A stretch of DNA of 64,000 bases from Hippopus hippopus (lineage: Eukaryota; Mollusca; Bivalvia; Cardiida; Cardiidae). Where the stretch lies: contig OX328108.1 in assembly GCA_946811185.2 (NCBI GenBank), positions 40,194,357 to 40,258,356 of the forward strand. The letters are read 5' to 3'. The position numbers and the translations under genes are program-made. The notes under the pieces are model-generated. The model did not search any database and was not told the origin of the DNA. It saw nothing but the letters and a program-made list of their open reading frames with translations. Position 1 is the first letter of the stretch. Every line of letters begins with the position of its first letter. Below are positions 21,389 through 31,910 of the stretch, piece after piece.

Positions 21389-24215
21389 GGTAGGCCTAAA
21401 GTACGCAATGGAAATATTATGGAGCAATGGGCGCAATGGAAAAGAAAGTACACAATGGAAATATATTATGTATGTGTTCTTAAATAAAGTAACAATAAAT
21501 GATTTGAAACATGTTTATTTGTACCCAGTAAAGGTACATATACAAGTAAAAACCAAAAATTATGTTTTTTTACCCCTGAAAAAAATGTACTTGTAGTGAT
21601 ATTTTTCCATTATGCAGGTATTCTCAGATGGCGAAATGGAAAATTTACCAAATTCAAACTTATACAATATATTGTACCCAAAATGTTACAGGTCTATATT
21701 GTATTTTCTTATGTGTAGTGAATTGAAGGACATGATTGTAATTTCTTTATGCTTATAAGTACAAATGTTAAAACCTTTTAAATTTCCATTGCGCGGGACT
21801 GGCAGATTGAGTTTTAAAATGGATAATAACTTAATTTAAATAAACTGAAACATTTTTTTCCCATACCTATTGAGTATCCAGATGATAAAACTTCCTTCTA
21901 AATTTCCATTGCGCAGGACTGGTGCAATAGAAAAGAAACCACACAATGGAAATATACTATATATAAGTTGTAAAATAAAGTATTTGGTAACCACGTATGA
22001 TTTCAAATATGTTTATTTGTACTCATTGACCTGTTATAAGGTATATCTCCAGTTATAAACCAAATACAATATTTTTGTACTCATGGCTGAAAAATGTATT
22101 TGTAGCGATATTTTTTTCCATTATGCAGTTATTCTCAGATGGCGAAATGGAAAATTGGAAAGTACGCAATGGAAATATAGTAAAAAAAATTCAATTTTTG
22201 AAAATGTGTTTCGATGTAGTAACTGAACTACTAAAAAGTATACATCTCAAAGAAAAAGAGGGGGTGGAATAGAACTTACACATGACGATGTGTTTGTTAC
22301 CCATATAGTTGATTGATTCAAATGTACATTAAATTTCCATTGCGCAGGACTGACGAAATACAAAGGGAAACACACAATTAAATGTGTCTGACAAACTACA
22401 TATTGTAATTACTGATTAAAATGCAAATTCCGACTCAAGTAAATGACTTAAATCGATTGATTGTTCCTTTAATTAATGTACTGAAAGTGTAAGTGTAGGC
22501 GTAAGTGTAATAAACTGTGTGTCTGCTTGAAAAGGGAATAAATATTCCCACAAAACGTAGTTAATTGTGGAAAACATTGTGGCAAGAGTAGCTAAATATG
22601 TATTTGCTTATAAGAAGGGATAAGTGTGCAAGTCACAAGTAGAACATTACGAAATATTTTATGGAAAGAGTAGCTCAGATTGTGTGTTTGCTTGTTAGAG
22701 AGCATAAATATTCTCGTCATAGGTAGTTCATTGTGGAGAACAATGTAGAAAGAGCAGCCGATTTTGTGTTTGCTTTATAGAGAGGATAATATTCCCGTCA
22801 TACCAGAGATCATATAATTTACGATCCCTGATCATACGCAGTTCATTGTGAAAAAAACATTATGGAAAGAGAAGCTATCTGTGTGTTTGCTTGTGAAAGA
22901 GGATAAATATTCCCGTCATAAGTTCATTGTGGAAAACATTGTGGCAAGAGTAGCCAAATGTGTCTTTGCTCTTAAAGGAAGGATAATGTTCCCTTCATAC
23001 GTAGTTCGTTGCGGAGAACAGTGTGGAAAGAGTAACCAATTGTGTGTTTTCTCGGAAGAGAGAACAAATATTCACGTCATAAGTAGTTCATTGTGGAAAA
23101 CATTATGGCAAGAGTAGCCAGTTGTTTGTTTGCTCGTAAGAGAAGAGAAATATTCCCGTCAAATGTAGTTCATGGTGGAAAAAGTTATGGAAAGAGAAGC
23201 TAATTGTGTGGTTTTTGGTTTATCCCTATAGATGAACATGATAAAAGATCGTTGAGTAAAAATAAACACATTTGAACTTAAATCATACATAGTTGTTTTA
23301 TTTCATAACATATACATAATATTAAATTCCATTGCGTACTTTCTTTTCCATTTTCCATTGCGCCAGTCCCGTGCTATGGATGTTTAAAGGAAAGTTCAAC
23401 ATCTGTATATGTACTTAAAAAAAAAAACGCTTCAATTAAGTATCCATTAAAAAAAGCATTTTACACTAAAAGACACGTTTAGGTTACAATAGATGGTAGT
23501 TTGAACTTGGTAAATTTTCCATTTCGCCAACTGAGAATACCTGCATAATGGATTGAATATAAGTACAAACTTATTTTTTCAGCGGCACAGAGAAATTATT
23601 TTTGGTTCATACCTGTATATGTACATAAACCTTATAAATGATCAATGAGTACAATAAAACTGTTTCTAAATCATACATAGTTACTTTATTTAATAACATC
23701 GCAATAATATTTTCATTGCGTATTTTCTTTGCCATTGCGCCAGTCCCGCGCAATAGAAATTTACAAGGAAGTTTCAACATCTGCATGCATAGGTATAAAA
23801 AAGGTTTCAAAATTTATGCTTCAAATAACTATCTATTTTAAAACACACACATACACATTTTACACCGTAAGACACCTTTTGGGTACAATATATTATATTA
23901 GTTTGAATCTGGTACATTTTCATCTCGCCAACTGGAATACCCACACAGGGATCTTATATGTGTATATACGATCCCTGACCCACATAAGGTAGAATTGTCG
24001 CTACAAATACATTTTTCAACGCTACAAAAATATTATTTCTGGTTTATTGCTGTAGATTTACCTTTTTAAAGATCAATGGGTACAAATAAACATGCTTGAA
24101 ATAATACATGGTTAATTTATTTCATAATATACCTACTAGTATATTTCCATTGCGTACTTTCTTTTCCATTGCGCCCATTGCTCCATAATATTTCCATTGG
24201 CTACTTAGGCCCACC
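21389..24215. mobile_element. Giant fold-back element with minisatellite core
   Basis: The left terminus, with GGTAGGCCTAAAGTA and the following AATATTATGGAGCAATGGGC, is mirrored at 24137-24215. Each arm is about 0.9 kb and itself contains repeated subunits with TTCCATTGCGC and GATGGCGAAATGG (21605, 21785, 22130, 22330 on the left; 23330, 23520, 23735, 23925 on the right). Between the arms lie the tandem repeats at 22553-23215. No transposase frame is visible. The class is unknown. Confidence 0.7.
22553..23215 (+). repeat. Minisatellite, about 8 units of 82 bp
   Basis: Each unit carries GTAGTTCATTGTGGAAAACA, GAAAGAGTAGCC, TGTGTTTGCT and AAATATTCCCGTCATA with point differences. One unit is interrupted by a short insertion at about 22803-22832. 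Confidence 0.8.
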
Positions 24216-25771
24216 CCTGCTTGAATGACAATCGCAACGTCTTGTAACCTACTAAGTCATTGAGACGTTCTTTAAAATCAAATTACTTTGTCAAGCGTCT
24301 AGTTGTTACAGTTTTGGCCGATAATTGTCTTGAGTTATCGCGGCGCGGATTTTTTCTTATTTTTAGACCATATCTCAGCCTGCTGAAAAAAGAAAGAATA
24401 CACCCGAAGAGCGTCTTGAAACGCAAAGCGTGTATGAACAAAGCGCCAGGGCCCCTGTCAGCAAAATTGGAAGGACGATTTCAAAAGGATACTTTATGAC
24501 GAATTTTCAGTCATCAGGCCCCTTCGTCAATGGATTGCTGAAGTAACTTAAAACTATGTACATGCTATTAAAAAACATGATATACATGATATACTGTATT
24601 TCTACCATTTCTACAGCTGCTCAGTTGTTACTTTTGTCATAAATTTTGGCGTATAAGAGATGGGAGGTTTTTTCCTATTTAGTGTGACACTCTTAGGACA
24701 CTCAATACCCATATTTCTGTTTTTCACATCCTATAATATGTGTCTTACATGCTTGGCAGATGTTTTGAGCGCTTTGTAGAAAAAGTGGCCATTGCACTAC
24801 ACGTTACTTGTACAGTTGTCAGCACTGTATTTCTTGTGACACAAGCCTAAATCTCTTTTCTTTTCACATGTGGACATATACTTTGCTGATAGCTAATCTG
24901 TATTTAGTCATTTTTGATTGTATCACAGACACGCAAAAAAATCCATAAATATCTGGGTTGTATTCGCTGGATTTGCGTGATCTGCATCCAAATCTTTTAA
25001 AAGTACAATAGATTATCGATGCAGAGGAGCAGGATGATGATCTGTTGGCTCATGACGAGCCATCCTACAAAACAAAGTATACAAAATGCTGATGACTCTA
25101 ATTTATTCAATAAAAATCAAATGAAATATCAAAATCAAGTTGATCAATCAAAACTTACTTCTTTGTAACTTTGGAGGGATCCCTGACAATCAGGAGGGCA
25201 CCCAGATAATAAAGTTAGGGATTCCTGCTGATCCCAAAGAAAAAAATTTAGTGTCGAACCCTGGAAAGGCGATGAATTTGCTGAATTTCAGCTTTACAGT
25301 GGATTGTTGTGACTCAGTAACATGTATGTTGTCAGAAATTTAAAGGTTGCTTAATTTTTTCACAAGCAGATGCAAAAAAACCAGGAATGAATTGCACAAA
25401 TATACAACTCATTTCAAGGCATATATAACTGCACCGATACATTTCTTACCCAGTTAGATCTCGGCGGCTGTAAAGCTTGACAAAGTACATGTATATTATA
25501 TAACCTCAAGCATGATTCCGATTTATTTATTTTTTTTTTTCTATACATACAACGTCGGCACAAGAATATACATTTATAACAACAAAGATGAAAAACACTA
25601 CACAACAGAAATGCAAATTAAATGAATGACAAAACTAGAGTCTATAAACAGATAATATTTAAACAACACTCAATAATAAAAAATCTTTCATGTGTATTTT
25701 GTATCGAATGGCAGTATTTTTCTCTAGCAATCTACTGGAGATGGCTTCCAAGGTGTTCAGAATTGCCAAAA
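24216..25771. other. Intron sequence, nothing recognised
   Basis: Short open frames (for example 24260-24499) have no recognisable motif or repeat signature. It lies inside the 10.7-kb intron between the first two recognised exons. Confidence 0.5.
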
Positions 25772-25868
25772 TTCATTTTTGGCAGGGGGGCTTCGCCCCC
25801 CTGGTCCCCCTACCAGGGCATTGCCCTAGACCCACAAGGGGGCCTAGGCGGCCCCTTGACCCCCGGCC
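25772..25868. repeat. GC-rich palindromic cluster
   Basis: GGGGGGCTTCGCCCCCC, CCAGGGCATTGCCCTAG and GGGGGCCTAGGCGGCCCC follow one another in otherwise AT-rich DNA. The sequence is probably the end of a dispersed repeat; the class is unknown. Confidence 0.55.
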
Positions 25869-25924
25869 TGATCTGTTAGAATTCAGTTTTGATCTGTTAG
25901 TTTAAAAGATTTTGACAACCCTGT

Positions 25925-26060
25925 TTGTGTCTGAAAGAGTAGAAAACTCTGTAGGGAAAGGAGAGAATGCTAGTTACCAGCATTTTCTCCTTTGCTCACG
26001 TTGTTTTCAAAAGCTTTCTCAGTCATGGTCTTTAGTTATCAGCATTTTGTTTTGAAGAGT
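25925..26060 (-). repeat. Family A, truncated
   Basis: The hairpin centre GCTAGTTACCAGC is present; the outer part is rearranged. Confidence 0.55.
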
Positions 26061-26145
26061 TACAGTAATTGAAAAATAACAGCCAATAGCAAACTTCAAA
26101 ACACAAATTTATTTTGACTTCAGAGTTCTTTTGGCATGGAAAATC

Positions 26146-26310
26146 TTAACTCTTAGACTGCTAAGTGCAACTCACTGACCTTTCGCGGACGTTTCGCACA
26201 GAACTTGCAGTCTGATCTTGGATCAACACTGTCTGATAAGGAGATATTTCCTTTGGGTTTTCACTATTGACTTGAAAGTTTTATGTTAATTATTTAGCAG
26301 GATAAAGGTT
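26146..26310 (-). repeat. Family B1, internal deletion
   Basis: TTAACTCTTAGACTGCTAAG start, GCAGTCTGATCTTGG in the hairpin and TTAGCAGGATAAAGG at the end. One arm of the hairpin is missing. Confidence 0.6.
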
Positions 26311-26413
26311 CACTTTATTTGACAGTGTAGATCTAGGATCAGACTTCTGTGCAGTGTGATCTTAGTCTGTACTTTCCACAAGTCCACAAGAGTGCTTAGC
26401 AGCCTAATAGGAG
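26311..26413 (+). repeat. Family B1 fragment
   Basis: GACAGTGTAGATCTAGGATC hairpin half and GCTTAGCAGCCTAATAGG end. Confidence 0.55.
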
Positions 26414-26649
26414 TTTTCTCATTGGTTATTGTTTTTTTCTATTCCAGTCACAGTCTCAGCAAATTAAAGACTCATATATATATAAATTCAAGAATGTGGT
26501 GTCCAGATTACATGTATCTAGCAAAATGTCTGACAGTTCAAATCCAAAAAAAGTCACTGCACATACTATATAATAGTCTGGTCTAAATTTTCAGTAAAAT
26601 GGTGTCTAGTTTTACTGGTATTATTCTATAGAGGTTCATGCATTTGGGT

Positions 26650-27127
26650 CATGCTTTGTGAAAAGGGGGCTTAACCCATTACCACACAATCCCTACTTTT
26701 GACGACCCTGAGAAAGAAGCCTTTAGAAAACATTGTGGGAAAAGGAGAAAATGCTGTTAACCAGCATTTTCTCCTTTTCCCACAATGTTTTCTACCCTTC
26801 ACAAAACGGATTTCAAATTTTCAGTCACTTTTATTTTGTCGTCTGCAAATGCTTTCAATTTGGACAAGCCTAAAATATTGTCGTTTGGTAATGAGTTAAT
26901 AATGCATCTGGGAAAAGTGTCGACCCAGGTCAGCCTGTGCAGTCTGCCCAGGCTGACATTGCCCGAAACTTTTCGCTGTGTGTATATATTCTGTATGTAA
27001 GAAGACTATTTTACCTCCAGATTCGGTTGATTTTCAGACTAAATGGATTTTATTGATCCATAATTATGTGATGACTTAATATAGTTGATCACCGATATGC
27101 ATTAAGCTCTCTTTTCACAGAGCATGG
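26650..27127 (+). repeat. Family C, split by a family A insertion
   Basis: CATGCTTTGTGAAAAGGGGG is interrupted at its TTAA and resumes at 26897 with AATGCATCTGGGAAAAGTG. The GTCAGCCTGTGCAGTCTG palindrome, TTGATCCATAATTATG and CTTTTCACAGAGCATGGCTC follow. Confidence 0.8.
26671..26899 (+). repeat. Family A, nested in family C
   Basis: TTAACCCATTACCACACAAT start and TTTGGTAATGAGTTAA end, with a near-perfect hairpin. It sits at the TTAA present in uninterrupted copies of the host repeat. Confidence 0.85.
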
Positions 27128-27154
27128 CTCATTTTTTTTTTTTGTCCATTGCAG

Positions 27155-27273
27155 GGGCTCAAATTGGCAGTGGTGTGATGAAGACGGAGAAGAGAGATGC
27201 CGGGATTGCTCCGAAATGGAGAACTTTTGTGGAAAGGTTGGAATGCCAGAAAACTGCACAATGCACTGTTTAG
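27155..27273 (+). CDS. Sushi-domain receptor, cysteine-rich exon
   Basis: TTGCAG precedes the exon and GTATGA follows it. Joined to the previous exon in phase 2, it gives 39 codons with one base left over (phase 1). With the end of the previous exon, the module has eight cysteines spaced C-x5-C-x8-C-x7-C-x2-C-x6-C-x8-C-x3-C. Two key stretches are NWQWCDEDGEERC and ENCTMHC, the latter with an N-C-T glycosylation site. The closing C-x2-C-x6-C-x8-C-x3-C part resembles the single short cysteine-rich domain of TACI/BCMA-type TNF receptors. That resemblance is by spacing only, and other small disulfide folds would fit. The acceptor lies about 28 bp inside the right edge of a family C repeat. Confidence 0.7.
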
Positions 27274-27394
27274 GTATGATCTCTTTTTTTGTTTTATACA
27301 GTTGAAACTAAAACTATGCTTATGTCTTGAATCAATATAATGCAACTCTATGTTAAAGATAATTTTTGCCTAAAATGAAACCATTTGTCTTAAA

Positions 27395-27507
27395 AACAGA
27401 AAATCACCGGAAAGAAAGTTTGCCTCAACAGGCTGGTATCGAACTCACAAACACAAAGTCACAAGTCTGATACCCTACCACAGAGCTATCTGGCCAGGCT
27501 TCCATTT
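27395..27507 (-). repeat. SINE S1, reversed fragment
   Basis: GGAAAGAAAGTTTGCC and GGTATCGAACTC are the complement of the SINE body and B box; the body is truncated. Confidence 0.65.
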
Positions 27508-27519
27508 GCCTTAAACAAT

Positions 27520-27692
27520 GGAATTTGTGTGTGAAAGATCAGAAGACAGGGAATTTGTGTGTGAAAGATCAGAAGACATTGTAGTAAAAGGAGAAAAAAA
27601 ATAGTGACTAGCATTTTCTCTGTTTTCCCATATTAAAAAGCGTCGTTTGTAAGGGTTGGTCAAAATAGGGGTTTGTTGGGTCAAAGGGTTGA
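27520..27692 (-). repeat. Family A, degraded
   Basis: A 24-bp direct duplication (GGAATTTGTGTGTGAAAGAT start at 27531 and 27550) precedes a damaged hairpin. The right end is GGGTCAAAGGGTTGAA. Confidence 0.5.
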
Positions 27693-27763
27693 AAGGAATG
27701 CATCTTGAATTTGCAGTGGTTGATATGAGCTTAAAAAATCCTTACAAGATAGATTTTTTTAAC

Positions 27764-27990
27764 TGTTTACCACACAACCTCAAGATTTGATGACCCTGAC
27801 AAAGAAGCCTTTTGAAAACATTGTATAAAAGGAGAAAATGCTGGTAACCAGCATTTTCTCTTTTTACAACAATGTTTTCTACACTGGATCTACTACAGTA
27901 AATTTTCAGGATTTTAGTCACATTTGATTTGTTGTCTGAAAATGCTCTCAGTTTGGACTAGGTAAGAATTTTGTTGTTTTGTAAAGCATT
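27764..27990 (+). repeat. Family A
   Basis: TAACTGTTTACCACACAACC start, hairpin with a GTATAAAAGG variant, TTTTGTAAAGCATTAT end. Confidence 0.7.
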
Positions 27991-28605
27991 ATGTGATGCA
28001 ATAAATAAGTATTTTTGTTGTCTGTTTTAATCTGTTTTATTATATACCTGAAAATTTCCCTCCTCAAATACATGCAGATAAAATATCACACACAACAGAA
28101 AAAAATAGTATATGCGTGTACTCTGAAATAACGGATTCAAATATGGTATGATGAAGTAACTCATGTGCAGACTAAGCATGCATTGATTTGTAATTTCAAA
28201 ATGTGACCTTATATTATTTATCTGCCATTCATAAAAAACAAAGTTACAGGCTACCCCACCACTACTTGTTTCATTTTGTTTACCCTTCTTGAATAAAATG
28301 TCATTGGTAACAAAATTTTGCCATTGAAAGTTGTAGGTATATATTAAAAGGAATTTTTTGTTGTAATAAACTTTCTTAGTGCTTGTATATACTTTTTGCT
28401 CTGTAAGAAAATTTCGACATCGCACGAGACCATAGATCGAGTGTGATATCAAATTTTCTCATGCCATTTGATTCAGATACAAGCACCAGGAAATTTACTA
28501 CAAGATATTTCATATATATATCTAATAAGTATTGCCACTTAACTGTTGCTATAGTAGACTCAGCTTGTGACATATGTATATATAGAGAGGTCTTCTTCCT
28601 GACAC
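27991..28605. other. Intron sequence, no element recognised
   Basis: Long open frames occur on the - strand (28027-28639), but their composition is random-like (Tyr, Phe and Ser rich), with no motif. Confidence 0.45.
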
Positions 28606-28810
28606 TTAACCTACTAAGTAAAAGAAATGTAACTTTCAAACCAATAGTGAAAATCCAAATATTGCTATTTCAAAGGTATATTTCAGGAAAAATTATTTCC
28701 TTATCAGACAGTGTAGATCCAAGATCAGACTGCATGTTAGGCAGAGTCTGATCTTGATCTACATTGTTTGCAAAAGGTCCTTGAGTCTTGCTTGGCAGCC
28801 TAGGGGTTAA
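28606..28810 (+). repeat. Family B1, full length
   Basis: The reference form of B1 runs from TTAACC-CTGCTAA to CTTAGCAGCCTA-GGGTTAA, an inverted pair. The central hairpin is GTGTAGATC-GATCAGACTGCA and its mirror. This copy is complete, with TTAA at both ends. Confidence 0.75.
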
Positions 28811-28878
28811 GATTGACTTTTGCAATTTCAAGCATTTGGTTAAAAAAATTAAGTGCTATATCAGCCCAGAGGAAGGTT

Positions 28879-28960
28879 ATCAGCATTTTCTCCTTTTCCC
28901 AAAATGTTTTTAAAAGCCTTCTTTCTCAGGGTTGTTTAAACTTGGGATTAGGTGGAAAAG
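28879..28960 (-). repeat. Family A fragment
   Basis: One hairpin arm (CAGCATTTTCTCCTTTTCCC) and part of side one remain. Confidence 0.6.
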
Positions 28961-29067
28961 GTCTAGAAATAGTGCAAAAGGCATTTTCCCTCTTTCCGAC
29001 AATGAATTCTCCCATCTCAAAAGCGAATCCAGTCATTTGCATGACTTCTTTGTCATCTATAGCTGCT

Positions 29068-29295
29068 TTAACCCTTTACCAAACAATCCTGGGTTTTCAC
29101 GACCTAGAGAAAGAAGCCTTCTGAAAACATTGTGGGAAAAGGAGAAAATGCTGGTAACCAGCATTTTCTCCTTTTCCCACAATGTTTTCTACTCTTCCTA
29201 AAACAATTTTCAATTTTTGACTCATATTAATTTTGTCGTCTGAAATGCTTCCAATTTGGGCTAGTTTAAAATTATGTTGTTTGGTAAAGACTTAA
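29068..29295 (+). repeat. Family A, full length
   Basis: TTAACCCTTTACCAAACAAT start and TTTGGTAAAGACTTAA end. The hairpin is perfect by eye. Confidence 0.85.
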
Positions 29296-29387
29296 GTCTG
29301 CACAAGTGTAATGTGCTGTCAAGTTAAGATTTATTGGCCCTCTTGCTGAATAAGTATACGAGAACAGCAGTTGCTTGCTCCATATCT

Positions 29388-30147
29388 TAACTCAGCTTAG
29401 CATGAAGTAATGAAGGTGAGCTTTTTTAATCATGCTGTGTCTGTTGCCCATGTTGTGGTCGTCAACATTTGCCTTGTGTGTGCTCTGGTGGCCACATTTT
29501 CAGTCAGATATACATAAAACTTGTTCAGAATTAGTTTATGTCAGGTCACGAGGTAGGTTACTGGGATAAGTCTTAGAAAACCCATATGGACTCTCGAGAG
29601 GCCACATTTTCAGTCTGATACTCATGAAAGTTGTTCAGAATGTTTGTCTGATGATAACTTGTATAAATTTAAAATTGGGTTAACCCTTTACCACACGGCA
29701 AAATTTAAGACTTATCCAAATTGAAAGCATTTGCAGAAGACAATTTCATAGTGGCTCAAATGACGCAACTTTTCTTTGGTAGGGTAGAAAACTTTGTGGG
29801 AAAAGGAGAAAATGCTGGTTACCAGCATTTTCTCCTTTTCCCACAATGTTTTCAAAAGGCCTCTTCTTCAGGGGTGTAAAAAGGCGTCATTGTGTGGTAA
29901 AGGGTTAAGTGGGATCAAAAATAGGTCACTGGGACAGATCTTGTAAAAAAAAAAAATGTGTGGACTCTAGAGGCCATATTATCAGTCCAATACCTATGAA
30001 AATTGGTCAGAATATTTTTAGTGATAATATCTAGTAGTAGGTCACTAACACTTGTGTGTTTACATCATCAAAAACAGGATGCCATCAACTTGATCAATCC
30101 TAGATGACTTTACTCAGGTGAGCCCTGTAGGGCCAGTGGCTCTCTTG
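29388..30147 (+). mobile_element. Family D element, split by family A
   Basis: The left stem-loop end is degraded (AGCATGAAGTAATGAAGGTG). Core units surround the insertion at 29680-29908. The right end is ACTCAGGTGAGCCCTG with a decayed hairpin. Confidence 0.65.
29680..29908 (-). repeat. Family A, nested in family D
   Basis: TTAACCCTTTACCACACGGC start and TGTGTGGTAAAGGGTTAA end. Flanks are AAAATTGGG and GTGGGATCAAAA; removing the element and one TTAA restores the core of the host repeat. Confidence 0.85.
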
Positions 30148-30323
30148 TGTCAGAAAAAGTTGTAAAAATGTTTTCTCTAGTTAAACAGGATGGATTTAAT
30201 AGTAACAGTTCTAAGAACTTTAACTCCTTATTTGATGGCATAATTTCAGATTTGCCCAAATTGAATGCATTTACAGAGAACAAAATTTAATGTAATGTGC
30301 CTCAATTGATGAAGGATTTGTGT

Positions 30324-30552
30324 TCAACCCTTTACCAAACAATTCCTGGTTTTCACGTCCCGGAGAAAGAAGCCTTCTGAAAACATTGTGGGAAAAGGAG
30401 AAAATGCTGGTAACCAGCATTTTCTCCATTTCCCACAATGTTTTCTTCCCTTCCCAAAACAAATTTCAATTTTTGATTCACATTAATTTTGTCATCTGCA
30501 AATGCTTCCAATTCGGACTAGACTGAAATTATGTCGATTGGTAAAGAGTTAA
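30324..30552 (+). repeat. Family A, full length
   Basis: TTCAACCCTTTACCAAACAA start and GATTGGTAAAGAGTTAA end, with an almost perfect hairpin. A more degraded family A piece follows at 30553-30690. Confidence 0.8.
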
Positions 30553-30751
30553 AAGTGAAGAAAACATAGTTGGGAATGGAGAAAATGCTGGTGATACGCA
30601 ACATTTTCTCCTTGTTAGATAATGTTTTTAAAAGCCTTCTTCAATTGAGTCAATGAAACATCGGACTGTTTGGTCAAAAGACTAACGTAAATACCTAAAT
30701 TGTGCATGGCATAACTGGTAATGCTAAATTGTATAGTTGTGCTTTTTAAGT

Positions 30752-30916
30752 CTTAATGCGCCTTTCACAACTATGGCTGCCTTTTCAGACAATGTAGATC
30801 AAGATCAGACTGCACAAAACATGCAGTCTGATCTTTGGTCTACACTGTCATCTTTGCCTAGACATTCTGGAAATTAGCAACCTTGACCTTGCTCTTGTTA
30901 GGCCCTTTTTCTTAAC
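30752..30916 (+). repeat. Family B2
   Basis: GCGCCTTTCACAACTATGGC start, then a GATCAGACTGCACAAAACAT hairpin. Confidence 0.65.
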
Positions 30917-31166
30917 CCTTAGAGTGCTGGAACCAAGTTAACTTGGTTTTGCAAACAGTGCAGATCAAGATCAGACTGCACAGAACGTGCAGTCTGATCT
31001 TAGATTTACACTATCCGCTACCTTATTACATGTTATGGCTGAAACAATCTTGAAATAACAATATTAGGGCTGCTTTTCCTACTTGAAAAGGTTTAACTCA
31101 TTAATTCAGCACTTTAAGTGTTAAAATGGAGATGTCTGTTGGGTTTGTTTGGGGCTCTAAGGGATA
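30913..31166 (+). repeat. Family B2, abutting copy
   Basis: TTAACCCTTAGAGTGCTGG start, the hairpin GACTGCACAGAACGTGCAGT, and GGGTTTGTTTGGGGCTCTAA near the end. It shares a TTAA with the preceding copy. Confidence 0.65.
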
Positions 31167-31245
31167 ATCTTTCATCTAATATTAACTATCAACTGTGTTT
31201 CAAATCTTGCTTTGTTATTCAGCTTAAGATGTCTGTGTTTTTCAG

Positions 31246-31269
31246 AGAAAGAGCTGCAGAAAGAGAAAG
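31246..31269 (+). CDS. Sushi-domain receptor, 24-nt micro-exon
   Basis: TTTTTCAG precedes it and GTAGAT follows. Two bases complete the phase-1 codon, seven codons follow and one base remains, so the phase is conserved from the exon at 27155 to the exon at 37770. It would add the eight charged residues EKELQKEK between the cysteine-rich module and the first sushi module, acting as a spacer. Exons this short are hard to prove by reading, and a chance AG/GT pair is possible. Skipping it keeps the frame, so it could be alternatively used. Confidence 0.4.
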
Positions 31270-31362
31270 GTAGATATATTTATACATTTTTTGGCCCAGA
31301 TTTTCTGTATGAATAAATGAACTGATAAGATACCTCAATAAGAAAACCTCACAACACTTTTG

Positions 31363-31910
31363 TTAGCTCACCTGAGCACAAAGTGGTCAAGGTGAGCTTT
31401 TGTGATTGTGCTGTATCTGTCATGAGTCGTGCCTCGTGAACTTTTACCTTGTGTACACTCTAGAGGCTACATTTTCATTCCAATACTCTTGAAACTTGGT
31501 CAGAATATTTGCCTTTATGATGTCTGGGACGACTTCCAAAATGGGTCATGTCAGGTCAAAAACTAGGTTACTAGGTAAGATCTTGGAAAAACCTTGTGTA
31601 CGCTCTAGAGGCCACATCTTCAGTCCGATACTCTTTGAAGTTGGTCAGAATGTTTGTCTTTATGATACCTCAGATGAGTTGTAAAATGGGTCATGTCAGG
31701 TCAAAAACCAGGTCACAAGGTCAAATCTTAGAAAAACCTTGTTTACACTCTAGAGACCATATTTTCAGTCCAATACTCTTTGAAGTTGGTCAGAATCTTT
31801 GATTTGATGATGTCTCAGATGACTTCGAAAATGAGTCTCTTTGGGTCAAAAATAAGGTCACAGGCCAAATCTTAGGAAAACCTTATGTATACTGTAGAGG
31901 CTACATTTTT
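31363..31910 (+). mobile_element. Family D element, 5' part
   Basis: TTAGCTCACCTGAGCACAAA start and three core units. It is interrupted by the start of another copy at about 31911 and has no 3' end of its own. Confidence 0.7.

Noticed and set aside
22553..23215. Possible CRISPR-like array (regular repeats)
   Set aside because: Units of 82 bp are contiguous with no unique spacers, and the DNA is eukaryotic.
24260..24499. 79-residue basic frame
   Set aside because: No recognisable domain, no splice signals and no second copy; chance cannot be excluded.
28027..28639. Overlapping long frames on both strands
   Set aside because: Composition is typical of translated AT-rich non-coding DNA and no motif is seen.
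30320..30526. Short proteins containing KTLWEKEKMLVTSIFSFSHN, seen repeatedly
   Set aside because: The same hairpin read in another frame; no host gene is implied.
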